A DNA stretch of 64,000 nucleotides from RUG12461 sp045661345. GTDB taxonomy: Bacteria > Bacillota > Clostridia > Lachnospirales > Lachnospiraceae. The notes below the pieces were generated by a model. That model worked only from the letters and a program-made list of their open reading frames with translations. It was not told the DNA's origin and did not search any database. A program made the translations under genes and the position numbers. The stretch spans positions 124,001 to 188,000 of the forward strand of contig JAZRFM010000010.1 of NCBI GenBank assembly GCA_045661345.1, written 5' to 3'. Shown here piece by piece: positions 7,820-16,509 of the stretch. The number at the start of each line of letters is the position of its first letter. Position 1 is the first letter of the stretch.

Positions 7820-8920
7820 ATGATACCAATTAATGATTTATCCAGAGGATATCAGCTGTATCGCGAAGAATACGAAAAAAAGGCAGTCGAGGTATTGCGA
7901 AGCGGATGGTATATTCTGGGAAAGGAACTGGAAAACTTTGAGACGGAATATGCGAAAGCGCTGGGAGAGGAGTGCTTTTGCGCGGGTGTCGACAATGGGT
8001 TGGACTCCATCATGATTGGTCTGCAGGCTTCCGGGATCAAACCGGGAGATGAGGTCATTGTGCAGGCAAACGGCTATATCGCTACGATGCTTGGAATCAT
8101 GCAATGTGGCGCAATTCCGGTTTTTGTGGAACCGGATGAATACTATCAGTTGGATGCGAACAATATTGAGAGTGCCATGACGGCAAAAACAAAGGCAGTG
8201 CTGGTAACACACTTATACGGGATGGCCACAAGAATGGATTCAATCGTGGAGATCTGCAGGCAGAAGGGATTGATGCTGTTTGAAGATTGTGCACAGGGAC
8301 ATTTTGCAACCTATAAAGGGAGAAATGCAGGTCTTTTCGGAACGGCTTCTTTTTTCAGCTTTTACCCGACGAAGAATTTTGGAAGCTTTGGAGATGCGGG
8401 GGGAGTGGTCTCTCATGACCCCGAGATCATACAGAGAGTAAAAACCTTTCGAAACTATGGCAGTGACTATCGGTATCATAATATAGAGATGGGATATAAT
8501 GCCCGTCTGGATGAGTTACAGGCAGGTCTTTTACGCGTGAAGCTGTCCCATATCAAGGAATTACTTGCAAATCGCGATCATATCGCACAGGCATATTTGA
8601 AGGGAATCCGAAATCCGCTGATTCGGTTGCCGAAGATACCAACGGAATGCAATCACACCTGGTATCAATTTGTTGTGCAGGTGGACGATCAAAGCAGATT
8701 TAGAGAGTATTTAAAGGAAAAAGGTGTTGGGAGTGACATTGCATGGAAGGTGCCGCCCTATCTGCAACCGGTCATGGTGAAAAAATACGGATATCAGAAG
8801 GGAGCTTTTCCTATAACGGAAGAGATCTGTGATCATATTGTATCCCTCCCCATGATGGATCATATGGAAGAAGAGGAGATTGATACTGTAATAAGGAGCG
8901 TGAATGAATATGAAGGATAG
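7820..8920 (+). CDS. DegT/DnrJ/EryC1/StrS sugar aminotransferase, FdtB-like
   Basis: 366 residues from the ATG at 7820; a TTG at 7817 is also possible (AAGGAG lies 8 bases before the TTG and 11 before the ATG). A PLP-dependent fold-type I enzyme: EDCAQ with D156 contacting the cofactor, FYPTKNFGSFGDAGG with Schiff-base K185, and VFVEPDEYYQLD (101-112) as in 3-aminotransferases such as FdtB/QdtB. The C-terminal HYPxPxH segment of FdtB/QdtB enzymes is replaced by AWKVPPY, while its paralogue at 31678 keeps it, so the substrate may differ. It is followed with overlap by a cupin whose own motif is altered. Probable product: a TDP-3-amino-6-deoxyhexose. Confidence 0.85.
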   Translation: MIPINDLSRGYQLYREEYEKKAVEVLRSGWYILGKELENFETEYAKALGEECFCAGVDNGLDSIMIGLQASGIKPGDEVIVQANGYIATMLGIMQCGAIPVFVEPDEYYQLDANNIESAMTAKTKAVLVTHLYGMATRMDSIVEICRQKGLMLFEDCAQGHFATYKGRNAGLFGTASFFSFYPTKNFGSFGDAGGVVSHDPEIIQRVKTFRNYGSDYRYHNIEMGYNARLDELQAGLLRVKLSHIKELLANRDHIAQAYLKGIRNPLIRLPKIPTECNHTWYQFVVQVDDQSRFREYLKEKGVGSDIAWKVPPYLQPVMVKKYGYQKGAFPITEEICDHIVSLPMMDHMEEEEIDTVIRSVNEYEG

Positions 8921-9335
8921 GAAAGCATACTATGTAGATATCAGAGAGAACAGGGAAGACGACGGGCGGTTGCTTGTGATCGAGGGTAACACGGAGAGTA
9001 TTCCCTTTGAGATTAAGCGGATAGTCTGGGTACGCGATACAACGCCGGGTGCTGTCAGAGGGGAGCACGCGACGAAGAAAACCAAGCTTGTGTTGATAGC
9101 AATTTTTGGAGGTTGTGATGTTGTAATCAATGACGGCAAGGCCGAGACAGTTTTTAGGCTGGATGACCCGAAGAAAGGGTTATATATTGACGAAATGTTG
9201 TGGAGATCCATGAAAAACTTCACGCCGGACTGCGTAGTAGAGGCGATCTGTGATCATCCATATGCGGGCGCTGAAGAGACTTTTGATGACTTTCAAGAGT
9301 ATTGTAATGCACTGAAGCACGATGAGGGAGAGTAA
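8904..9335 (+). CDS. FdtA/QdtA-like cupin (sugar 3,4-ketoisomerase family), altered active site
   Basis: 143 residues, WxcM-like cupin barrel. FdtA and QdtA isomerise TDP-4-keto-6-deoxyglucose to the 3-keto sugar that the neighbouring aminotransferase uses. Here the canonical RGxHAHK becomes RGEHATKK (52-59): H55 is kept but the second histidine is T57. The paralogue at 53554 has both histidines. The change next to an equally diverged aminotransferase suggests a different reaction or a weakened enzyme. AAGGAG lies 5 bases before the chosen ATG. It overlaps the aminotransferase by 17 bases, and its stop overlaps the next start (TAATG). Confidence 0.78.
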   Translation: MNMKDRKAYYVDIRENREDDGRLLVIEGNTESIPFEIKRIVWVRDTTPGAVRGEHATKKTKLVLIAIFGGCDVVINDGKAETVFRLDDPKKGLYIDEMLWRSMKNFTPDCVVEAICDHPYAGAEETFDDFQEYCNALKHDEGE

Positions 9336-10258
9336 TGGGAAAGCTTTCTATCGTGATTCCCGTTTATTGGAATGCAGACTCTTTAAGACCCCTTTATGCG
9401 GATTTGAAAGAGAAAGTATTGCCTTTGCTGGATGATTATGAGATCGTATTTGTTGATGATGGATCGGGTGACAATTCTTGGGACATCATTCAACAACTAA
9501 AGACAGAAGACTCCCATGTTCTGGCGGTAAAGCTTTCCAGAAATTTTGGGGAGCATGCAGCACTGATGGCGGGTTTGTCTGTATGTACGGGCGATTGTGC
9601 AGTCACTAAACAGGCTGATATGCAGGAAAAATCCGAGCTGATCCTTCGGATGTATGAAAGCTGGAAAAAAGGGAACAAGGTTGTGATTGCGGCAAGAAGA
9701 ACGAGGAGGGATGACAAAGGCGTTGTCTTTTTTGCGAATCTATACTATAAACTGGTTCGAAAGTATGTGACGGATCGGATGCCGGTGGGGGGATTTGACT
9801 GTTTCTTGCTTGATCGACGGGCAATCGGAACAATCTCTCAACTGAATGAGTCCAATACATCCTTGATTCTTCAGGTTTTGTGGATAGGATATCCTTCGGA
9901 AGTGGTGTATTTTGACCGGCAGGATCGGGAGGTTGGGCAGAGTCGGTGGACGTTTTCAAAGAAGATGAAGCTGTTTATGGATTCTTTTATCGGCTTTTCC
10001 TACCTACCGATCCGTCTCATGTGGATTGTTGGAGTTCTTTTCTTCATCTTCGCTGTGTGTATGGGAGTCTCTATTTTGGTGGAGTACTTTACGGTGGGCA
10101 CACCGGTTGCCGGTTGGTCAACGTTGATCTGCGTGGTATTACTGGCTTCCGGGTTGATTCTTTGGATGCTGGGGATTGTTGGTGAATACGTATGGAGAAG
10201 CTTTGATGCTGCCAGACGCAGACCGCCGTTCATTATCGATGAGATTCTGAAAGGATAA
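9335..10258 (+). CDS. GtrB/DPM1-like polyprenyl-phosphate sugar synthase
   Basis: 307 residues. The GT2 domain (1-220) has IVIPVYWN, FVDDGSGD (39-46), an RNFGEHAALMAG segment and the aspartates of KQADMQEKSE. Two membrane spans follow (about 228-252 and 262-287), and the C-terminal WMLGIVGEYVWR motif is typical of GtrB/ArnC-type enzymes. These put a sugar onto undecaprenyl phosphate for use outside the membrane. The next gene is a many-pass membrane protein, so this is one of several synthase plus GT-C pairs in the window. No GtrA-like flippase is seen nearby. Confidence 0.88.
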   Translation: MGKLSIVIPVYWNADSLRPLYADLKEKVLPLLDDYEIVFVDDGSGDNSWDIIQQLKTEDSHVLAVKLSRNFGEHAALMAGLSVCTGDCAVTKQADMQEKSELILRMYESWKKGNKVVIAARRTRRDDKGVVFFANLYYKLVRKYVTDRMPVGGFDCFLLDRRAIGTISQLNESNTSLILQVLWIGYPSEVVYFDRQDREVGQSRWTFSKKMKLFMDSFIGFSYLPIRLMWIVGVLFFIFAVCMGVSILVEYFTVGTPVAGWSTLICVVLLASGLILWMLGIVGEYVWRSFDAARRRPPFIIDEILKG

Positions 10259-10263
10259 TTACG

Positions 10264-11916
10264 TTGCGATCATTTTTTAAAAAAAATGGGAAAGTTCTGT
10301 TTGTGCTTGGGATCATCCTTTTGCAGCTGCTTTTTATGGGGAATTTTTACTTCAGGCATATTTTTTATGCGCCCATGTTTGAGTCTGATGCAGCTAGCGA
10401 TGTTCTTCTCAGCAAACTTTTATTTGAAGAGGGAAAATGGATTTATTCCGATAACTGGTATTATTCTACAGAAGCAGGTCTTCTGAACAAAATCCCTTTC
10501 TTGGGTATCCTCTATCATGTGATCGGTGATTATCAGATTTCGTATGGATTTACACGGATTATTTTAGTACTGTTTTTGTGTGGTAGTGCTGTATTGTTGC
10601 TCAGAGCTGCAGGAGTGTCCATGGGAAATACCCTGATCGGGGCGCTTTTGCTTATGATCCCATATGGGAACTATAGGAGATACAGTACTTTTTCCATGCT
10701 TACGGGGATAGATTATTATATTTATTTTGCGATCTTTCCGTTCCTGTTTATGGCGATCTGGCTTTGTATCAAGCATAAGCGATTTGGGAAAATCGGCACT
10801 TGTCTTCTGCTAGCAACAGAGTTTCTTCTTTCGCTGATTGTCGGGGTTGTCAGCATTCGGTTTTCCTTTATTCTCATTGCTCCGGTTTGTGTTACGGAAT
10901 GATATGAATTGTGGGCGGAAAGGATGAAAGGAAAAGTGGACGAGGGTTCTATTACGGCACGGAGAAGTATCCTGTTCCTTGGTGTCCTGTGCGCCTGTTT
11001 TGCTGTTGGATTCTTTATTCAAAAACATGTTATTTATGCAAAGTATTCTGTCAAAGATTTTTCTTCCGTGCGATTTGCTGGGATTGACCAGATTAGGGAG
11101 CAGTTCTGGCTCGTGCTTGACGGCATTTTAAAAGCATTTGGTTATAATGCAGATGGTGGTGTGATCGTCAGCACAATAGGGGTCTTTCAGTTACTGTGCC
11201 TGGGCTATCTGATACTTGTCATAGTACTGACGATCAAACTGCTGCGAACCGGAAACGGGAAGATTCGGTATGTGACGCTGTTTTTTGTGATTCAGTTTTT
11301 GATTGGTGTTTTTGTACAGCTTGTAACTGCTGCTGTTGATATCGGTGCGATCCAAAGATATGTGTGGGAGTCGATGTTTGGCATGATCATGGTTCCGGCT
11401 CTTTATCTGGAGCATCTGAACCAGAAAGACACGGGAAAGATCGATGAAAAAAAGCTGCAGATGAGAAAGCTTGTGGTCATTCTTTCGATGGCCGGGGTTT
11501 TGCTGGTCAATAATCTCTGTTTGAGGTTTTCCTATCGCCTGAATAGTAAAGAAGTGGATCAGTATGGTCCGGATGTCGTGAAGGGTAATTATCGAAACGC
11601 GACAGTGGAACAGAGACAGGGATACATTCAGTTTCTAAAAGCGGCGGGCCTCACTTTCGGATATGGGGAATTCTGGGATGCGAACATCACGACGGTTTTA
11701 ACGAATGATGAGATCACGGTATGTGCAGTCAATGATGATGAGTTTCTGTCTTATAAACGATGGTCCAACCGGATTGATACAGAGGATACAGACAAATACC
11801 CGCCCCAGTTTTATTTATATACGAACGGTTTGGAACAGGCGCGTCTGGAGCGAGGATGGGGGGTAGGAAGCAGAGTGTTGTATCGGGATGATTACTTTGT
11901 GATATATGCGCCTTAA
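10264..11916 (+). pseudogene. Many-pass membrane protein split by one in-frame TGA
   Basis: Two open stretches lie in the same frame: 10264-10902 (TTG start, 212 residues) and the codons from 10903 on (TAT GAA TTG TGG) to 11916. They are separated only by the TGA at 10900-10902. Read through, the protein has about 550 residues: roughly ten membrane spans and a soluble C-terminal tail (from about residue 410), the layout of GT-C-type glycosyltransferases that use polyprenyl-phosphate sugars. It directly follows a GtrB-like synthase, its expected partner. A CGA-to-TGA change would explain the break. Alternatives are two separate polypeptides with re-initiation at TTG 10909 or ATG 10924, or a sequencing error. 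Confidence 0.75.
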
Positions 11917-11928
11917 GAGGAAGGAAAG

Positions 11929-12903
11929 TTGAGAAAGATCATTATCACCGGTTTCTCCGGTTTTGTATCCAGGCATTTTCTGGATTATCTCTATGAATCA
12001 TGTGCAGAAGCTGCAGTTCTTGGGTTGGATATCGCGGAACCGGGGTTTGGTCTGACACCGTATCAGGATCGTCTTTCCATCAGCTTTCGCAGCGTCAATC
12101 TCATGGAGGAGGAAAGCATCACAGAGATCCTGCAGGAGTTTTGTCCGGACGAGATTTTGCATCTTGCCGCCTTTTCCAGTGTCACCTACAGCTGGCAGCA
12201 TCCAGGCGACTGCTTTCACAACAATACGAGGGTGTTTCTTTCAATAGCAGAAGCAGTTAGAAAACTTCATCTTCCTACAAGGATTTTATCCGTGGGATCT
12301 TCAGAAGTATATGGAAATGTAGAAGAAGGAGCACTCCCGCTACAGGAAGATTATCCAATTCATCCTCTTTCCCCGTATGCCATCGCGCGTCAGGCGCAGG
12401 AACAGCTATCGCAGGTATATACGGAGCATTTCGGTGTGAACCTGGTTCTGACACGGTCCTTTAATCACATCGGACCGAGACAGGACGAACGGTTTGTGAT
12501 CCCCAGCTTTATCAGCAGGGCGCTTGCAGTGAAGGCATCGGGGAAAGAAGAAGGCAGTGTAGAGACAGGAGATATTTCCTTGACACGGGATTTCCTGGAC
12601 GTGCGGGATGTCGTTCGGGCATATGACTGCTTGCTGCAGCAGGGGAAAGCAGGACAGATTTACAATGTCTGCAGCGGTACGGAAAAACCATTATCAGCGT
12701 TGCTTCTGGAGATAGGAGATATTTTAGGAATCCGATTGGAAGGAGTTGTGAATCCGGATCTGGTACGTCCGACGGACAATCGCCGGGTGGTGGGAACCAA
12801 TGAACGGATCAGGAAAGATACGGGCTGGGAGCCCCGGATCCCGCTTCGACAAACATTGGAAGATATGATACACTATATGCAGTCTGTAAAGAGTAATCAG
12901 TAG
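11929..12903 (+). CDS. rmd: GDP-6-deoxy-D-mannose reductase (Rmd-like)
   Basis: 324 residues from a TTG start behind AGAGGAAGG. Extended short-chain dehydrogenase: nucleotide loop TGFSGFVSRH (7-16), a serine-rich VGSSEVYG segment (122-129) and the active tyrosine in SPYAIARQ (Y150). Arginine (R154) stands where most of the superfamily has lysine. With the GDP-mannose 4,6-dehydratase encoded next, it would reduce GDP-4-keto-6-deoxymannose to GDP-D-rhamnose. A GDP-L-fucose type product is less likely because the fucose synthase pattern is absent. Context of an ABC exporter and GT4 enzymes fits a D-rhamnose-containing polymer. Confidence 0.75.
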   Translation: MRKIIITGFSGFVSRHFLDYLYESCAEAAVLGLDIAEPGFGLTPYQDRLSISFRSVNLMEEESITEILQEFCPDEILHLAAFSSVTYSWQHPGDCFHNNTRVFLSIAEAVRKLHLPTRILSVGSSEVYGNVEEGALPLQEDYPIHPLSPYAIARQAQEQLSQVYTEHFGVNLVLTRSFNHIGPRQDERFVIPSFISRALAVKASGKEEGSVETGDISLTRDFLDVRDVVRAYDCLLQQGKAGQIYNVCSGTEKPLSALLLEIGDILGIRLEGVVNPDLVRPTDNRRVVGTNERIRKDTGWEPRIPLRQTLEDMIHYMQSVKSNQ

Positions 12904-12915
12904 GAGAAAAATGTC

Positions 12916-13959
12916 ATGTCAAAAAAAGCATTAATCACCGGCATCACCGGTCAGGATGGGAGCTACCTGGCAGAGTTCCTGTTGGAAAAAGGATATGAGG
13001 CACATGGGATTACACGGCGGATTTCCATTTCCAACACAGCAAGGATCGACCATCTGATCGCGGAGAACCGTATCCGCCTGCATGACGGCGATATGTCAGA
13101 CGGGAATTCTCTTTACCGGATTATTGCGGAAGTCCGGCCGGATGAGATCTATAATCTGGCCGCACAGTCCCATGTGCAGAACAGCTTTGATGTTCCGATC
13201 TATACCGGAGACGTGGATGCCCTTGGGGTGCTTCGGATTCTGGATGCGGTGCATAATCTGGGATTGGATAAGAAAACCAGGATCTATCAGGCATCCACCT
13301 CGGAGCTGTATGGGCAGGTGGAAGAGGTGCCGCAGAATGAGAACACTCCTTTTCATCCCTTCAGTCCTTATGCTGTCGCAAAACAGTACGGATTCTGGAT
13401 GATCCGGGAATACCGGGATGCTTATGGGCAGTTCGCGGCCAATGGGATTTTATTCAATCATGAGTCCGAGCGCAGAGGAGAGACCTTTGTGACCAGAAAG
13501 ATCACCCTGGCTGCGGGTCGAATCGCCTGCGGGCTGCAGGAGAAGCTGTTTCTCGGCAATCTGGACAGCAAGCGTGACTGGGGCTACGCGAGGGATTATG
13601 TGGAATGCATGTGGCTGATCCTGCAGCAGGAGAAACCGGATGATTACGTGATCGCCACCGGTGTCCAGCATACCGTGCGGGAATTCACGACACTGGCCTT
13701 TGCACACGACGGGATCACCCTGGAGTGGCAGGGGAAAGGCGTGGATGAAAAGGGAATTGACAAAGCCACCGGAAAAGTAATCGTGGAAGTCAGCCCGGAC
13801 TTCTATCGACCAACGGATGTGGTGGATCTCTGGGGAGACCCCACGAAAGCGAAGACGAAGCTTGGATGGAATCCGCAGAAAACCAGCTATGAAGAACTGG
13901 TAAGAATCATGGCGGAACATGATCTTGCGCTGGCGAAAAGGGAAGCAGCGTTACAATGA
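12916..13959 (+). CDS. gmd: GDP-mannose 4,6-dehydratase
   Basis: 347 residues, full length for the family. It has TGITGQDGSYLAEFLLEKGY (8-27), the GITRR and LHDGDMSDGNSL segments, IYNLAAQSHV, an ASTSELYG serine/threonine region (126-133), Y152 and K156 in SPYAVAKQY, and FNHESERRGETFVTRKI, all diagnostic of Gmd. Converts GDP-D-mannose to GDP-4-keto-6-deoxy-D-mannose using bound NADP. It follows the reductase after 12 bases and overlaps the Wzm gene (ATGA), so supply of GDP-D-rhamnose and export of the polymer are co-expressed. Confidence 0.95.
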   Translation: MSKKALITGITGQDGSYLAEFLLEKGYEAHGITRRISISNTARIDHLIAENRIRLHDGDMSDGNSLYRIIAEVRPDEIYNLAAQSHVQNSFDVPIYTGDVDALGVLRILDAVHNLGLDKKTRIYQASTSELYGQVEEVPQNENTPFHPFSPYAVAKQYGFWMIREYRDAYGQFAANGILFNHESERRGETFVTRKITLAAGRIACGLQEKLFLGNLDSKRDWGYARDYVECMWLILQQEKPDDYVIATGVQHTVREFTTLAFAHDGITLEWQGKGVDEKGIDKATGKVIVEVSPDFYRPTDVVDLWGDPTKAKTKLGWNPQKTSYEELVRIMAEHDLALAKREAALQ

Positions 13960-14750
13960 AACGTTTGAAAGAGATCTTTGAATACCGTGAAATGATCATC
14001 AGCCTTGTGCAGAGAGAACTCCGTGGGAGATATAAGGGCTCTGCACTTGGTTTTTTGTGGACATTTATCAATCCGCTTCTGCAGCTTCTGGTGTATACCC
14101 TGGTATTCTCCGTAATCATGCGGAGCGGCATTGACAAGTACTACATTTTCCTGTTTGTGGCATTGGTGCCGTGGCTTTTTTTGAATTCGGCTCTCATCGG
14201 GGGAGCAAACTGTGTGACCCTTTCCAAGGATATGGTGAAGAAGATCTATTTCCCGCGGGATGTGCTCCCCATTGCCTTTACCACAGCATCTTTCGTAAAT
14301 ATGCTCCTGACCTTTCTGGTGGTTTTTGCAGTACTTCTGGTGACGGGATATGGGTTAAATCCAGTAGCACTTCTCTACCTGATTCCGCTGATGGCAGTGG
14401 AATACCTGCTGGTACTGGGCATCACGTTTCTTACTTCCGCCCTCAGCGTTTACTTCATCGATCTGCGCTATATTTTCACGATCCTTGCCATGGCTTGGCA
14501 GTTTCTGACACCGGTGATGTATTCTCAGGATATGGTGGAAGGCGCGTTAAAAAATCACCCGAATCTGATGACCATCTGGAATCTGAATCCCGCGACGCCG
14601 ATGATCAACGCCTATCGCCAGATTCTCTATTATAAGCAGGTTCCGGATTTGACCACATTGACCTCTGCGCTGGTGCTGGGAATTATTGTATTTCTGATTG
14701 GCTGGTTTACCTTTGGACGGATGCAGCGCGGCTTTGCGGAGGAGTTCTGA
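13956..14750 (+). CDS. wzm: ABC-2 polysaccharide exporter permease (first copy)
   Basis: 264 residues with six membrane spans. The N-terminal amphipathic segment ends in LVQRELRGRYKGSALGFLW, the signature of Wzm/TagG-type permeases of polysaccharide ABC exporters. The rest has the ABC-2 pattern, including a SALSVYFIDLRYI loop. It pairs with the ATPase encoded at 14750 (TGATG overlap) to move a completed lipid-linked polymer across the membrane. A second, clearly different copy is at 45401. Confidence 0.93.
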   Translation: MKRLKEIFEYREMIISLVQRELRGRYKGSALGFLWTFINPLLQLLVYTLVFSVIMRSGIDKYYIFLFVALVPWLFLNSALIGGANCVTLSKDMVKKIYFPRDVLPIAFTTASFVNMLLTFLVVFAVLLVTGYGLNPVALLYLIPLMAVEYLLVLGITFLTSALSVYFIDLRYIFTILAMAWQFLTPVMYSQDMVEGALKNHPNLMTIWNLNPATPMINAYRQILYYKQVPDLTTLTSALVLGIIVFLIGWFTFGRMQRGFAEEF

Positions 14751-16009
14751 TGAAACCGGAAAACGCCATCGAAGTAAAAGATTTATACAAGATGTTTAAG
14801 GTCTATCAGGACAAAGGGACGCAACTGAAGGAGCGTCTGCTTTTCTGGAGACGAAACCGTTATGAAAAGCGCCAGGTGCTGGAAGGCGTTTCCTTTGAGA
14901 TCAAAAAGGGCGAAACCGTCGGATTGATCGGTTATAATGGTTGTGGAAAGAGTACGACCTTAAAGCTCCTCTCCAAGATCATCTACCCTGATTCCGGAAA
15001 CATCGCGTTGACGGGCAGAATCTCCTGCCTGATCGAGCTTGGCGCAGGGTTTCATCCCGATATGAGCGGCCGGGAAAATATCTATATCAATGCAGCAATC
15101 TTTGGCCTTGGGCGAAAAGAAATCGAACGGAGAATGCCGGACATCATTGCTTTTTCCGAGCTGGAGTCTTTTATCGACAATCCGGTTCGTACCTATTCTT
15201 CCGGAATGTATATGCGGCTGGCCTTTTCTGTAGCCATCAACGTAGATGCGGATATCCTCCTGATCGATGAGATCCTGGCAGTGGGAGATGCGGCCTTTCA
15301 GGAAAAGTGCTTTGCAAGGCTGAAAGAAATCCATGAGTCCGGTGCCACAATCCTCATCGTGTCCCATTCCAGAGAGCAGATCGAGGACTTTTGTGACCGC
15401 TGCATCTGGATCGATCAGGGAAAGATCCGGATGGAGGGCGAGACCGCCAAGGTGACGGAAGCCTATATGGGACAGGCCTTGGCAAAGACATCTGGGAAGA
15501 AGGAAACAAGTGTCAAGGGAGAAGCCGGAGACCTGCAGGCCATCACGGAGGATGCCTTTGAAAAAATCCCGGAGGACCGGGAGGCGTTACTGGCTCGTAT
15601 CGAGAGTGGAACAACGGCCTATTTTGCGCGGCCGCAGCTGGATGCTTGCCATATAGAACTGGAGCTCGATGAGAAGCAGATCAACAGAGAAAAGTTGAAA
15701 ACCGAAGGCTTTGTTTTCCCGGTTACAATCCATAACCTTGGCACGGAACTGCTGACCTCTCGGCGGAGGTATCCGATCTTTTTAAGTTACCGGATCGAGG
15801 ATGCCTTTGGGAATATGCTGATTGATGGTCGCAGGACAGATCTCAATGGTTTTATCGGAGAAGGAGAGTCCGAGACATTGGAATTCCGGATCGACCCCAC
15901 CAATGTCTGTGCGGAGGGAAAAGAATATCAGCTGACGATCTCTCTGGTGGCGGAGCGCCTTTTCTGGTTTGACCAGACCGGGCAAAACATGGTAAAGGTG
16001 GCGCTTTGA
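14750..16009 (+). CDS. wzt: ABC polysaccharide exporter ATPase with C-terminal substrate domain (first copy)
   Basis: 419 residues. Nucleotide-binding domain with Walker A GYNGCGKST (61-69), signature YSSGMYMRLAF (149-159), Walker B ILLIDE (169-174), H-loop in ILIVSHSR and the Wzt-specific ELGAGFHPDMSGRENIY. A linker (220-285) leads to a C-terminal beta-sandwich (about 285-419) of the kind that recognises the end of the polymer, as in E. coli O9a/O8 Wzt. The presence of this domain implies a chain-terminating modification that the exporter reads. Possible sources are the neighbouring 16009 protein or the methyltransferases elsewhere in the locus. Confidence 0.93.
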   Translation: MKPENAIEVKDLYKMFKVYQDKGTQLKERLLFWRRNRYEKRQVLEGVSFEIKKGETVGLIGYNGCGKSTTLKLLSKIIYPDSGNIALTGRISCLIELGAGFHPDMSGRENIYINAAIFGLGRKEIERRMPDIIAFSELESFIDNPVRTYSSGMYMRLAFSVAINVDADILLIDEILAVGDAAFQEKCFARLKEIHESGATILIVSHSREQIEDFCDRCIWIDQGKIRMEGETAKVTEAYMGQALAKTSGKKETSVKGEAGDLQAITEDAFEKIPEDREALLARIESGTTAYFARPQLDACHIELELDEKQINREKLKTEGFVFPVTIHNLGTELLTSRRRYPIFLSYRIEDAFGNMLIDGRRTDLNGFIGEGESETLEFRIDPTNVCAEGKEYQLTISLVAERLFWFDQTGQNMVKVAL

Positions 16010-16509
16010 TGGACATCTACGAATACCTTTATGAGAAAGCAGGAAAGGGGCTATTCTCAAAACAGACATTCATGCAACGGGTGGGGAAAGACCCTTTTGT
16101 GATCAAGGAAGAAGAGTTCGATCCGGATTCGGAATCTCTGCTGGAGGACATGTCTCTTCGTTGTCTCAATTGTTTTCCAAACCGCAGGGCAAAAAGAGTA
16201 TATCTGGATACTGTGGAGAAATATCAATCAGAAGGGAATCGCATGATCCGCAGGATCTTCTTTTATCGCTTGTACGAATTGCCTGAATCCTATGCAATCC
16301 GTTGGAGAATGGAAGAAACCACAGGAGTGATCACAGATAAAACCGGGTCTGCAGATGAAAGAAGAAACAGATGGCAGAGATTCCGCTATGCAAGGCTTGG
16401 ACGGTTGCGGAACGTGATCTATTATTGGACTGTCTGGCAGATCTGGGGAAGGACACCTGTCACGTTTCAGAATAAAGTGAGAAGAATGCTTGGACGGGAA
16501 ACAGTATGA
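16009..16509 (+). CDS. Unrecognised soluble basic protein, 166 residues
   Basis: ATG at 16009 overlaps the Wzt stop (TGATG), and the end overlaps the next GT4 (ATGA), so it is certainly part of the operon. The first two thirds are mixed charge (EEEFDPDSESLLEDMSLR) with a RRIFFYRLYELPESYAIRW segment. The last third is very arginine-rich and aromatic (RNRWQRFRYARLGRLRN, then YYWTVWQIWG) and could be an amphipathic membrane-binding helix. No catalytic motif or known family was recognised. Position between the exporter ATPase and a glycosyltransferase suggests a role in polymer assembly or termination, as an inference only. Confidence 0.7.
   Translation: MDIYEYLYEKAGKGLFSKQTFMQRVGKDPFVIKEEEFDPDSESLLEDMSLRCLNCFPNRRAKRVYLDTVEKYQSEGNRMIRRIFFYRLYELPESYAIRWRMEETTGVITDKTGSADERRNRWQRFRYARLGRLRNVIYYWTVWQIWGRTPVTFQNKVRRMLGRETV

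Noticed and set aside
10900..10902. Reading the TGA as selenocysteine
   Set aside because: No redox-type motif around it, no selenoprotein family of this kind, and no convincing downstream stem was seen. A nonsense change is simpler.
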